NCBI GenBank assembly: GCA_040386195.1
Contig: JAZKFV010000013.1
Location: forward strand, 1 to 51,219
Source of the DNA: JAJTCH01 sp040386195
GTDB lineage: Bacteria > Pseudomonadota > Alphaproteobacteria > Rickettsiales > UBA1997
Direction: 5' to 3'
DNA length: 51,219 nt
The notes beneath the pieces were generated by a model. That model searched no databases, was not told where the DNA came from, and worked only from the letters and a program-made list of their open reading frames with translations. Positions within the stretch are counted from its first letter, which is position 1; each line of letters starts with the position of its first letter. A program made the position numbers and the translations under genes. Shown here one piece after another: positions 7,525 to 15,686 of the stretch.

Positions 7525-7701
7525 ATGAGAAAAATTGACGCTGAATTACTCAAGATTTTAGTTTGTCCACTTTGTAAAAGTGAGCTGGAATATGATCAAG
7601 AAAATCAAGAGTTAATTTGCAATAAATCCAAATTAGCTTATCAAATTAAAGACCAAATTCCAATAATGTTAATTGAAGAGGCAAGAAAAATCAGTGATTA
7701 G
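7525..7701 (+). CDS. Trm112-like zinc-ribbon protein
   Basis: A small Trm112/YcaR family protein. I start at the ATG at 7525 (MRKIDAELLKILVCPLC, 58 residues); an in-frame ATG at 7471 adds an atypical N terminus. The motif CPLCKSELEYD followed by LICN, LAYQIKDQIPIML and EEAR is the family core; only three of the four classical cysteines are visible, as in bacterial members. In eukaryotes and archaea Trm112 activates RNA and protein methyltransferases. Here its 3' end overlaps rlmE, a methyltransferase gene, by up to 29 bp. Confidence 0.85.
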   Translation: MRKIDAELLKILVCPLCKSELEYDQENQELICNKSKLAYQIKDQIPIMLIEEARKISD

Positions 7702-8377
7702 AAATAAATTTACGCGCGTTAAAACCGCCAAGCGTCGCAACAAATCTTCGATGGCTTGGCTCAAAAGACAGATCAATGATCCTTTTGTCAAACAGGCGCA
7801 AGAGCAGGGCTATCGCGCTCGTTCGGCTTTTAAAATTATTGAAATTGATGACAAATTTAAAATTTTGAAGAAGGGAAAAATTGTCGTTGATCTAGGCGCT
7901 GCTCCGGGCGGTTGGAGCCAAGTTGTAGTTGAAAAAGTTGGGCGCGGAAAAGTTTTTGCGGTAGATATTTTACCAATGGAAGCAATTTTGGGTGTGGAGT
8001 TTTTGCAACAAGATTTTTTGGCGCCAGATGCCGCGCAAAATATTATTGGATTAATGAATCAAAACCAAATTCTGCGTGAAGATAAAACCGTGCGCAAATG
8101 CGATGTGGTGCTCAGCGATATGGCTGAAAACACTTGCGGCGACGCCCAAACAGATCATATGAGAATTGTTGGTTTGCTTGAAGAAGCATTAGATTTTGCC
8201 TGTCAAATTTTAGCCAAAGACGGAGTTTTTGTTGGCAAGATTTTTCAAGGTGGAGCAGGCGGAGAATTATTAAAATTATTCAGAGAAAAATTCACCACCG
8301 TAAAACATTTCAAACCAGATTCTTCCAGAAAAGAATCAGCAGAAAATTATATTGTGGCGATGGGATTTAAGGGTTAG
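7673..8377 (+). CDS. rlmE: 23S rRNA (uridine-2'-O-)-methyltransferase RlmE (FtsJ/RrmJ)
   Basis: Methylates the 2'-OH of U2552 in the A-loop of 23S rRNA using SAM. The family core is complete: RSAFKIIEID, the SAM motif VDLGAAPGGWSQV, LSDMAENT (catalytic Asp), VGKIFQGG (catalytic Lys) and RKESAENYIVA (catalytic Glu). This makes up the K-D-K-E tetrad. No ATG precedes the conserved NKF(T/V)RVKT segment. The start is either TTG at 7673 or GTG at 7694, both inside the Trm112-like gene. The overlap implies translational coupling. Confidence 0.93.
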   Translation: MKRQEKSVIRNKFTRVKTAKRRNKSSMAWLKRQINDPFVKQAQEQGYRARSAFKIIEIDDKFKILKKGKIVVDLGAAPGGWSQVVVEKVGRGKVFAVDILPMEAILGVEFLQQDFLAPDAAQNIIGLMNQNQILREDKTVRKCDVVLSDMAENTCGDAQTDHMRIVGLLEEALDFACQILAKDGVFVGKIFQGGAGGELLKLFREKFTTVKHFKPDSSRKESAENYIVAMGFKG

Positions 8378-8392
8378 TCATAAGTCAACAAT

Positions 8393-8427
8393 ACGACTCA
8401 CGACTCACGACTTACGACTTACGACTA
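8393..8427. repeat. Five-unit heptanucleotide array downstream of ftsK
   Basis: Five tandem 7-mers, ACGACTC twice, ACGACTT twice and ACGACTA once, exactly 35 bp. The last unit supplies the ftsK stop codon (TAG on the minus strand at 8425-8427). On the opposite strand the unit reads (T/G)AGTCGT, the same family as the arrays at 10739-10773 and inside leuS. Confidence 0.85.
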
Positions 8428-10734
8428 ATTTTCTATTATCTCTCTTTTCCCCGAAGAATTCGGCTCGGTAATCACACCTTCTTTTTCCATTCTTTCAATC
8501 AAAATTGCGGCGCGGTTATAGCCGATTCTTAATTGGCGTTGAACGTAGCTGATTGAAGGTTTGCGATCGCGTTTGACGATTATTACGGCTTGATTATATA
8601 GATCAGCATCAGAGCCGCTGCCAGAATCTGAACCGGACGAATCGAAAGTATTATTTTTAGCGGCTTCAAATTGTTCAAACACAACATTTTGACTATAATC
8701 GCTATCATCAAATTTTTGTGATTTAACAAATTTGACCACATCTTCAACTTCACTATCAGAACAAAATGGTCCATGAACCCGAATCATTTTGCTGCCGCCG
8801 GACATATAAATCATATCGCCTTGACCCAATAATTGTTCAGCGCCTTGAGTGCCAAGAATTGTTCGACTGTCAATTCTAGAAGTAACCTGAAAGCTGATGC
8901 GAGTTGGAAAGTTGGCTTTGATAACGCCGGTAATCACATCCACTGAAGGTCTTTGAGTTGCCATAATAATGTGAATGCCGGCAGCTCGCGCCATTTGGGC
9001 TAAACGTTGAATTGAAGTTTCAATATCTTTGCCAGCAACCAACATCAAATCCGCCATTTCATCGACAATGACCACAATGAAGGGCAATTTTTTGGCGTCA
9101 AGCTCAACTTCTTCAATCATTGGCTCGCCAGTTTCAGGATCAAAACCGGTTTGAATTTTTTTAGAAATTTTCTCGCCGTTTTTCAAAAATTTTTCAATTT
9201 TTTCGTTATAGCCGGCAATGTTGCGCACGTTTAAATTCGACATTGCCCGATATCTTTCTTCCATTTCATTAGTCACCCATTTGAGCGCTACCACAGCTCT
9301 GCCTGGCTCGGTGACAACTGGTGATAATAAATGCGGAATGCCATCATAAGCAGAAAGTTCCAACATTTTTGGATCGATCATTATAAATTTACATTCGTCG
9401 GGCGGCAGTTTGTAAAGTAATGATAAAATCATTGCGTTGACACCAACTGATTTTCCCGAACCTGTTGTTCCGGCAATCAACAAATGAGGCATTTTTGCCA
9501 AATCAACAATGATCGGTTCGCCGCTAATATCTTTTCCTAAAATAATCGGCAAGCTAGCTTGAGTATATTTATATTCGTTGGAAGCAACCATTTCGTGAAA
9601 AGAAATCATTTCTCTTTTAGCATTAGGAAGTTCAATACCAATAGTGGTTTTGCCTGGAACAACTGCAATTCTGGTGGAAACTGCACTCATTGATCTGGCG
9701 ATATCGTCTGCCAAGCCAACCACGCGCGCTGCCTTAGTTCCGGCGGCTGGTTCAAATTCATGCAAAGTTACCACTGGCCCTAATTTGACGCTGAGCATTG
9801 AGCCAAAAACACCAAAATCTTCCAGAACTTTGGAGAGCATTTTGGATTGTTGTTCAAGCTGAACTGGGCTGGTTTTTTTGTCTTTATTATCACCTGATCG
9901 ATCAACCAATAAGTCAATTGGCGGCAATTCATAATTTTTATTACCGCGGGAAGATTTGAGAATTTGTTTGGTTTTATTAGGCTTTTTAACTTTAACCGGC
10001 CTTTCTTCTTCCTCGTCTTCAGGCTCCGATTCTTCTACATCGGCGCTATTTTCAAAAAACAATTTTCGCGATTTAAATTGTGGAGTGCCTTCGGTGATTT
10101 TCTGGGTAAATTTGAGTTTTTGTTGTTCTAAATTTTTCTCAGTTTTTAAAGCCACTTTGCGCAACATTTCTAATAAATATTTACAAGTGATAAAGCTGTA
10201 GCGGAAGAAATATTGCCAATCTTTCAATGTTACTTCAATGACCACTGATAATAAAATTATCGAAAAAATTACCGCCAAAATTCCGCTGGCAAAATGAGGT
10301 AGAAAATTCAATTTTGCCAAAATAAATTTGCCGTTAACACCGCCCAAACTATTGAACATCCACCAATCTGGCTCGGGCAATAAAGAAAATAACAATGAAA
10401 AACTTAGTAAGCAAAATGGTGCTAAAAATAATTTTAAAGCAAAATGATGAATACCGTTTTTGCTGGCAATTTTTTGTCCAAAGTTAAATAAAATTAAACA
10501 GAAAAAAAATGCCGAAAGCCCAATTAGCTGAAACAATAAATCGGAAATATGCGAACCAAAATTGCCCATCCAATTATTAATTTCACCGGTTGTGGAAGTT
10601 GTGTTGAAGGAAATGTCTGAAGAGTTGAAGCTAAAAAGCGCTAATAAAATGGCAATGGATAACGCGCAAGATGCGAGACCAAAAAGCCGGAAGAGCAGTT
10701 TGATAATGGTGATATAAAGCTTTTCTTGCCACAT
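8425..10734 (-). CDS. ftsK: DNA translocase FtsK
   Basis: Septum-located motor that pumps DNA and drives chromosome dimer resolution at division. The protein has 769 residues. The N-terminal third carries about four membrane helices, followed by a short charged linker (about residues 225-270). The motor has Walker A GTTGSGKS at about 421-428 and Walker B IVVIVDEMADLM. The C-terminal gamma domain (DADLYNQAVIIV, then SISYVQRQLRIGYNRAA) reads KOPS-type sites. Both ends touch heptanucleotide arrays: one begins 4 bp before the start and the other supplies the stop codon. Confidence 0.96.
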   Translation of the reverse strand: MWQEKLYITIIKLLFRLFGLASCALSIAILLALFSFNSSDISFNTTSTTGEINNWMGNFGSHISDLLFQLIGLSAFFFCLILFNFGQKIASKNGIHHFALKLFLAPFCLLSFSLLFSLLPEPDWWMFNSLGGVNGKFILAKLNFLPHFASGILAVIFSIILLSVVIEVTLKDWQYFFRYSFITCKYLLEMLRKVALKTEKNLEQQKLKFTQKITEGTPQFKSRKLFFENSADVEESEPEDEEEERPVKVKKPNKTKQILKSSRGNKNYELPPIDLLVDRSGDNKDKKTSPVQLEQQSKMLSKVLEDFGVFGSMLSVKLGPVVTLHEFEPAAGTKAARVVGLADDIARSMSAVSTRIAVVPGKTTIGIELPNAKREMISFHEMVASNEYKYTQASLPIILGKDISGEPIIVDLAKMPHLLIAGTTGSGKSVGVNAMILSLLYKLPPDECKFIMIDPKMLELSAYDGIPHLLSPVVTEPGRAVVALKWVTNEMEERYRAMSNLNVRNIAGYNEKIEKFLKNGEKISKKIQTGFDPETGEPMIEEVELDAKKLPFIVVIVDEMADLMLVAGKDIETSIQRLAQMARAAGIHIIMATQRPSVDVITGVIKANFPTRISFQVTSRIDSRTILGTQGAEQLLGQGDMIYMSGGSKMIRVHGPFCSDSEVEDVVKFVKSQKFDDSDYSQNVVFEQFEAAKNNTFDSSGSDSGSGSDADLYNQAVIIVKRDRKPSISYVQRQLRIGYNRAAILIERMEKEGVITEPNSSGKREIIEN

Positions 10735-10738
10735 TTTT

Positions 10739-10773
10739 TAAGTCGTAAGTTTTAAGTCGTAAGTTGTAAGTCG
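10739..10773. repeat. Five-unit heptanucleotide array upstream of ftsK
   Basis: Five 7-mers reading TAAGTCG, TAAGTTT, TAAGTCG, TAAGTTG, TAAGTCG, 35 bp in total, starting 4 bp before the ftsK start codon. It is in inverted orientation to the array after ftsK. It lies in the region that should hold the ftsK promoter or leader. Confidence 0.8.
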
Positions 10774-10874
10774 GCAGTTTATTTCAAAACTCTAATAAAA
10801 CTAGATTTTTTTGGGTTAAGAATTTAGAATTCCTGACTCCAATAATCTTCCTTTCAAGTCAACATTTCTGCAAG

Positions 10875-11357
10875 ATGAAAAAACTAATTTTATTAAGCTT
10901 TTTAGCTCTAATTGCCAGCTGTCAAAATAGCAAAATAGATTATAACTATCCGGACAGTCCGGAGAATATTCGTAATAAAAGAGCGGGGAAGTTTTTTGAT
11001 AATCAAAATTTGCTAACCAGCCAAGTTGAAAAACCCGCGCAAAAACCGGTGGTGAAAAACCAGCTTTGGTTGTCCTCAGTTGAGATAATCAGCGCTTTGC
11101 TGCCCATTGATGTTGCTGATCAAGATTCTGGTTTGATTGTAACTGAATGGTATAAAGAAGGACAAACTAAAGATAGCCGCATCAAAATTAACCTTTTGGT
11201 GAAAGGCGCAGATGCAAAAAAAGAAAATTTGATTTTAACAATCTTTAGGCAAACCAAAAATGATCGCGGCGTTTGGACCGACGAACAATCAACCAGCCAA
11301 AGCCTTTCTGCGCAGATGATTCGTGATAAAATTATCGAAAAAGCCAATTCTAAATAA
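10875..11357 (+). CDS. DUF3576-like lipoprotein
   Basis: A 160-residue predicted lipoprotein (MKKLILLSFLALIASC, lipobox IASC). The C-terminal half, with LWLSSVEIISALLPIDVADQDSGLIVTEWY, resembles the alphaproteobacterial DUF3576 family. Those proteins are commonly encoded next to leuS, as here (gap 8 bp to leuS). The exact function of the family is not known to me; envelope location is implied by the lipobox. Confidence 0.75.
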   Translation: MKKLILLSFLALIASCQNSKIDYNYPDSPENIRNKRAGKFFDNQNLLTSQVEKPAQKPVVKNQLWLSSVEIISALLPIDVADQDSGLIVTEWYKEGQTKDSRIKINLLVKGADAKKENLILTIFRQTKNDRGVWTDEQSTSQSLSAQMIRDKIIEKANSK

Positions 11358-11365
11358 ATCACAAA

Positions 11366-13939
11366 ATGACTAAAAATATCCCCAACTACAACCACAAAGC
11401 TGCTGAAAAAAATTGGCAGAAAATTTGGGATGAAAAGCAAATTTTTAAATTTGACGAAACTGTCCCCAAGCCCAAATATTATGTGCTCGAGATGTTTCCG
11501 TTTCCTTCCGGCAAAATTCATATGGGTCATTTGCGCAATTATGCGATTGGCGATGTGATTGCAAGATTCAAAAAAATGCAAGGCTTTAATGTGCTTCATC
11601 CAATTGGCTTTGACGCCTTTGGTTTGCCGGCTGAAAACGCGGCTTTACAAAATGGAACTCATCCAAAAAATTGGACTTACGCCAATATTGAAAATATGAA
11701 AGCTGAATTAAAATCAGTTGGATTTTCCTATGATTGGAGCAGAGAAATTGCCACTTGTGATGTTGATTATTATAAGCATGAACAAAAAATATTTTTAGAT
11801 TTTTTGAAAAATGGACTGGCTTATCAAAAAGAATCTTTTGTCAATTGGGATCCGATTGACCAAACCGTTTTGGCTAATGAACAAGTGATCGACGGTCGCG
11901 GCTGGCGCAGCGGCGCGGTGGTTGAGAAGAAAAAATTGAAGCAATGGTTTTTAAAAGTTAGTGAGTTTAATGAAGAGCTTTTAAGTGAATTAAAAAATCT
12001 GACTGGTTGGGATGAAAGAGTTTTGTCGATGCAGGAAAATTGGATTGGGAAAAGTGAGGGGGCGATAGTCGACTTCGTCGTTAGTCGTGAGTCGTTAGTC
12101 GTGAGTCGTGAGTCGATTGAGATTTACACTACTCGTCCCGACACTTTATTTGGCGCTGCCGCAATTATAATTTCTCCGCATCATCCAATTGCGGCTGAAT
12201 TGGCTGCGGCTAATCAAAAAATTGCTGACTTTATTATTGAATGCAGCAAAACAGCGGTGAATGAAGAAGCGATTGAAACGGCGGAGAAGAAAGGTGTTGA
12301 TACTGGTTTGCTGGCAATTCATCCGCTTGATAACGCAATCAAACTACCAATTTATATCGGCAATTTTGTGTTGATGGAATATGGAACTGGTGCGATTTTT
12401 GCTTGTCCGGCGCATGATGCTAGAGATTTTGAATTTGCTCAAAAATATAATTTGCCAATCAAACAAGTTGTTGCTGGTGAAAATGAAAATGTTGAACTGC
12501 CTTATACCCAAAGCGGCGTGATGATTAATTCCGAATTTTTAAACGGAATGAAAAGTGCAGATGCCAAGCAAAAAGTTATTGAAATTTTAGAAGCAAAAAA
12601 TATTGGCAAACGCCAAATTAATTATCGCTTGAGAGATTGGGGCGTTTCGCGCCAGAGATATTGGGGTTGCCCGATTCCGGTTTTATATTTGGAAGATGGT
12701 TCGGTGGTTGCGGTTCCACAAGAAGATTTGCCGGTGCAATTGCCCGATGATGTTGAGTTTAAAGGAAATGGCAATCCTTTGGCAAATCACCCAACTTGGA
12801 AATATACGACTTATAAAGGTCAAAAAGCTACTCGTGAAACTGATACTTTCGACACCTTCTTTGAAAGCTCGTGGTATTTTTTACGCTTTGCTTCTCAGCC
12901 CGAAAATCAAGCTTTCGACCGCCAAACTGTCAATAAATTATTGCCAGTCGATCAATATATTGGCGGCGTTGAGCACGCAGTTTTACATTTGCTTTATGCG
13001 CGCTTTTTTACCAAAGCTTTGCAAAAATGCGGTTATTTAAATTTTAATGAACCGTTCAAAAACCTTTTAACTCAAGGCATGGTTTGCCATCAAACTTTTA
13101 AGGATCAAAAAGGTGATTGGGTTTATCCGTCAGACGCAATGCCGGATGAAAATGGCAATTTTATTCACATCAAAACTAAAGAAAAATTAGTTGTGGGTCG
13201 AAGTGAAAAAATGAGTAAATCGAAAAAAAATGTGGTTGAACCGCTAAATATTATCGACGCATATGGCGCAGATACTGCGCGTTTATTCATGCTTTCCGAC
13301 ACGCCGCCAGAGCGCAATTTGGAATGGTCGGATGCTGGAATTGATGGGGCTTGGAAATATATTAATCGTTTGTGGAAATTGGTTTCCGCTTGCGCCGATG
13401 GCTACAGCGCGATTGGGGAGGTTGAATTTTCTAGTGCTACGAAGGAGCAGCAAGAAATTATTAAACTCAATCACAAAACGATTTTTGCGGTTAAAAGTGA
13501 GCTAGAAAAAATGGGCTTTAATCGGGCGATTGCAAAAATCCGTGAATTTTCTAATGCTTTAGAAAAGTTTGAAATTAAAAATCAAACTGATCAAAAAATT
13601 ATGAATTTTTCTTTGCATAATTTAGTGCTTTTAATTGCACCAATTATGCCGCATTTGGCAGAAGAATTGTGGAAAATTTTAGGAAATCAAACCATCATTT
13701 CTCAGAGTGTTTCATTTCCGAACAGTGATGAATCACTGATTATTGACGATCAAGTTAGTATTGCAGTTCAGGTCAATGGAAAGCTTAGATCAGTGCTTGC
13801 AATGCCAAAATCAGCAAGCAAAGAAGAGCTCGAAAAAGCGGCTTTAGCGGATGAAAATGTGCAAAAAAATCTCGCCGGCAAAGAAATTAAGAAAATTATT
13901 ATTGTCCCTGACAAGTTGGTAAGTATAGTGATTGCCTAA
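11366..13939 (+). CDS. leuS: Leucine-tRNA ligase
   Basis: Class I synthetase that charges tRNA-Leu. The 857-residue protein has the HIGH-type motif as HMGH at residues 52-55, the CP1 editing domain from about 225 (YTTRPDTLFG), WYFLRFASQP, and KMSKS at about 614-618. The C-terminal anticodon-binding domain and the final VQVNGKLR segment are present. The unusual point is a 12-residue stretch at about 239-250 (VSRESLVVSRES) encoded by a heptanucleotide array, in a loop at the start of the editing domain. The frame is intact, so the enzyme should be functional. Confidence 0.96.
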   Translation: MTKNIPNYNHKAAEKNWQKIWDEKQIFKFDETVPKPKYYVLEMFPFPSGKIHMGHLRNYAIGDVIARFKKMQGFNVLHPIGFDAFGLPAENAALQNGTHPKNWTYANIENMKAELKSVGFSYDWSREIATCDVDYYKHEQKIFLDFLKNGLAYQKESFVNWDPIDQTVLANEQVIDGRGWRSGAVVEKKKLKQWFLKVSEFNEELLSELKNLTGWDERVLSMQENWIGKSEGAIVDFVVSRESLVVSRESIEIYTTRPDTLFGAAAIIISPHHPIAAELAAANQKIADFIIECSKTAVNEEAIETAEKKGVDTGLLAIHPLDNAIKLPIYIGNFVLMEYGTGAIFACPAHDARDFEFAQKYNLPIKQVVAGENENVELPYTQSGVMINSEFLNGMKSADAKQKVIEILEAKNIGKRQINYRLRDWGVSRQRYWGCPIPVLYLEDGSVVAVPQEDLPVQLPDDVEFKGNGNPLANHPTWKYTTYKGQKATRETDTFDTFFESSWYFLRFASQPENQAFDRQTVNKLLPVDQYIGGVEHAVLHLLYARFFTKALQKCGYLNFNEPFKNLLTQGMVCHQTFKDQKGDWVYPSDAMPDENGNFIHIKTKEKLVVGRSEKMSKSKKNVVEPLNIIDAYGADTARLFMLSDTPPERNLEWSDAGIDGAWKYINRLWKLVSACADGYSAIGEVEFSSATKEQQEIIKLNHKTIFAVKSELEKMGFNRAIAKIREFSNALEKFEIKNQTDQKIMNFSLHNLVLLIAPIMPHLAEELWKILGNQTIISQSVSFPNSDESLIIDDQVSIAVQVNGKLRSVLAMPKSASKEELEKAALADENVQKNLAGKEIKKIIIVPDKLVSIVIA
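12081..12115 (+). repeat. Five-unit heptanucleotide array inside leuS
   Basis: Units TTAGTCG, TGAGTCG, TTAGTCG, TGAGTCG, TGAGTCG, exactly 35 bp. They belong to the same family as the arrays around ftsK. The array is read in frame as part of LeuS, giving a repeated (V)VSRES segment. Confidence 0.85.
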
Positions 13940-13972
13940 TTTTTGTTGCTCTTCAAAGCTTCTAAATAAATT

Positions 13973-14869
13973 ATGCAAAAAAAATCTATCCAAGCTTTTT
14001 CGTTGCTTGAATTATCAACGGTAATAATAGTTATTGGTCTTTTGGTGGCTGGCATTATGTCGGGCAAGAGAATGATGAATCAAGCCGCACTAAGATCAGC
14101 TCAAGCTTTAACTAAAAGCTCGGCAATTGCCTCAATTCCTGATCTAAAATTGTGGTTAGAACCCACTTTGACTGAATCAGTAACCGGCGCTAACGGCAAC
14201 AACTTATCAAATAATGATTTGGTGTCATATTGGAATGATATTTCCGGTAATAAAATCAATCCTTCCCAATCAACTTTAACTCCATCAAACCAGCCGCAAT
14301 ATTTAACGAGCGGAATCAATGGTTTGCCGTCAATCAAATTTGATGGTAATGACGCGTTGTATTCTACAACTGTTCCAATTGATATTAGCAATGGAAGATA
14401 CACCATGGTTGCGGTTTGGAAGCCTTACAGTGTAACTGGTGATCAAGTTGTAATTGGACAAAAAGCAACTGGCGCTTCACCTGCCAACCAATCTGCCGAA
14501 GTTTGGTTAAGTACTAATACAATCAGATTTGGTGGTCAGGCGAATGATACTGCTTCGCTGGGAAATATTGCCATTAACGGCATTTATATTGGCATAATGG
14601 TGGTTAATAATACTGACTCAGCGGGCAATGTTTCGCTTTATTTAAACACTAATACCAAATCCCAACTTAATTCAGGAAGTCCATCAACACTTAATTTAGG
14701 AGCGGATTTTTTTGAGGTTGGCGCCAAAGTAATATCGGCAGGAAGTTATGGAAATTACAGCAACGGCTTAATATCAGAAGTGCTAATTTTTAACCGCAAT
14801 TTAAAACCCACCGAAGTTAATCTCATCAATAATTACCTATCAAAAAAATATAACATTACCGTTTCTTAA
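13973..14869 (+). CDS. Prepilin-like protein with LamG/concanavalin-type domain (copy B)
   Basis: A 298-residue paralogue of the protein at 6549-7442. The class III signal is IQAFSLLELSTVIIVIGLLVAGI, again with Ala at -1 and Glu at +5. The body has typical jelly-roll (LamG-like) segments: LKLWLEPTLTESV, VSYWNDISGNKINPSQ, GLPSIKFDGNDALYS, and near the end GLISEVLIFNRNLKPTE and INNYLSKKYNI. It lies between leuS and a SIMPL gene, with 33 bp and 2 bp gaps. No pilus assembly gene is nearby. Likely a minor pseudopilin or adhesin exported by a type II or type IV pilus-like machine elsewhere in the genome. Confidence 0.8.
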   Translation: MQKKSIQAFSLLELSTVIIVIGLLVAGIMSGKRMMNQAALRSAQALTKSSAIASIPDLKLWLEPTLTESVTGANGNNLSNNDLVSYWNDISGNKINPSQSTLTPSNQPQYLTSGINGLPSIKFDGNDALYSTTVPIDISNGRYTMVAVWKPYSVTGDQVVIGQKATGASPANQSAEVWLSTNTIRFGGQANDTASLGNIAINGIYIGIMVVNNTDSAGNVSLYLNTNTKSQLNSGSPSTLNLGADFFEVGAKVISAGSYGNYSNGLISEVLIFNRNLKPTEVNLINNYLSKKYNITVS

Positions 14870-14871
14870 AT

Positions 14872-15630
14872 ATGCTAAACCAAAAAACTTTAACAACTTT
14901 TATTGAAAGTAAAAAAATCAATCCGCAAACTTTAATGATTATTGCTGCGGCGATTGCTTTGTTTTGTGTTGCTTTTGCGGCAATTTGTTTTGGAATTTCT
15001 AGTCTAAAATCTATGGATCAAGAAGTTTCAACATCTATAACCGTTGCTGGCGAAGGCGAGGTTAATATGATTCCCGATGTAGCAACTATTAGCGCCACTA
15101 TCAGACAATTTTCACCTGTAGTTTCCGATGCGCAAAATTTGATTGATGTGAAAAATAAAGCCATTGAAGCAGCTTTGGGGCAATATGGAATTGATGACAA
15201 AGATATTCGCTCATTATCTTATTCAACCAAACCAAAATATGCTTTGCGTGATGATGCGGTGGAATGTCAAACTCCGCCATGCAAATCAAAATATAAAATT
15301 ATTGGTTACGAGGCAATTCAAACCATTCAAATCAAAGCTCACAAAGTTGGCGCTGCCGGTGAAATTGTCAATGAGCTGAGCAAAATTGGAGTTGTTGATA
15401 TTGCTGGTCCAAGCTTTTCAGTTAATGATAGTGAAAAATTAAAATCGCAAGCCAGAGCCGCGGCAATTAAAAGTTCTCGCAACAAAGCCAAAAGCATTGC
15501 CAAAGATCTTGGAGTTAAGCTTGGCGGAGTAATCAGATTTGAAGAAGGTGGAAGTGCCGCCGATACTGCTGCAGCTTCAGGAGAAGAAATGATCAAAGCG
15601 CGAGTTAATATTACCTATTCTCTAGACTAG
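14872..15630 (+). CDS. SIMPL (DUF541) domain protein
   Basis: A 252-residue protein with one N-terminal membrane segment (about residues 20-45, LMIIAAAIALFCVAFAAICF) and a periplasmic SIMPL domain. The domain opens ITVAGEGEVNMIPDVATISATI and includes GYEAIQTIQIK and RAAAIKSSRNKAKSIAKDLGVKLG. Family members (YggE-like) are linked to oxidative stress or envelope functions, but no specific activity is established. It begins 2 bp after the prepilin-like gene and is probably co-transcribed with it. Confidence 0.88.
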   Translation: MLNQKTLTTFIESKKINPQTLMIIAAAIALFCVAFAAICFGISSLKSMDQEVSTSITVAGEGEVNMIPDVATISATIRQFSPVVSDAQNLIDVKNKAIEAALGQYGIDDKDIRSLSYSTKPKYALRDDAVECQTPPCKSKYKIIGYEAIQTIQIKAHKVGAAGEIVNELSKIGVVDIAGPSFSVNDSEKLKSQARAAAIKSSRNKAKSIAKDLGVKLGGVIRFEEGGSAADTAAASGEEMIKARVNITYSLD

Positions 15631-15686
15631 AATAATTTATCAGTTTAGAATACCAAAAATCTGTTTAAATTAATCTGAAATTCCCA

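Noticed and set aside
12061..12125. leuS frameshift or pseudogene
   Set aside because: The heptanucleotide array is read in frame, and all catalytic motifs before and after it are intact.
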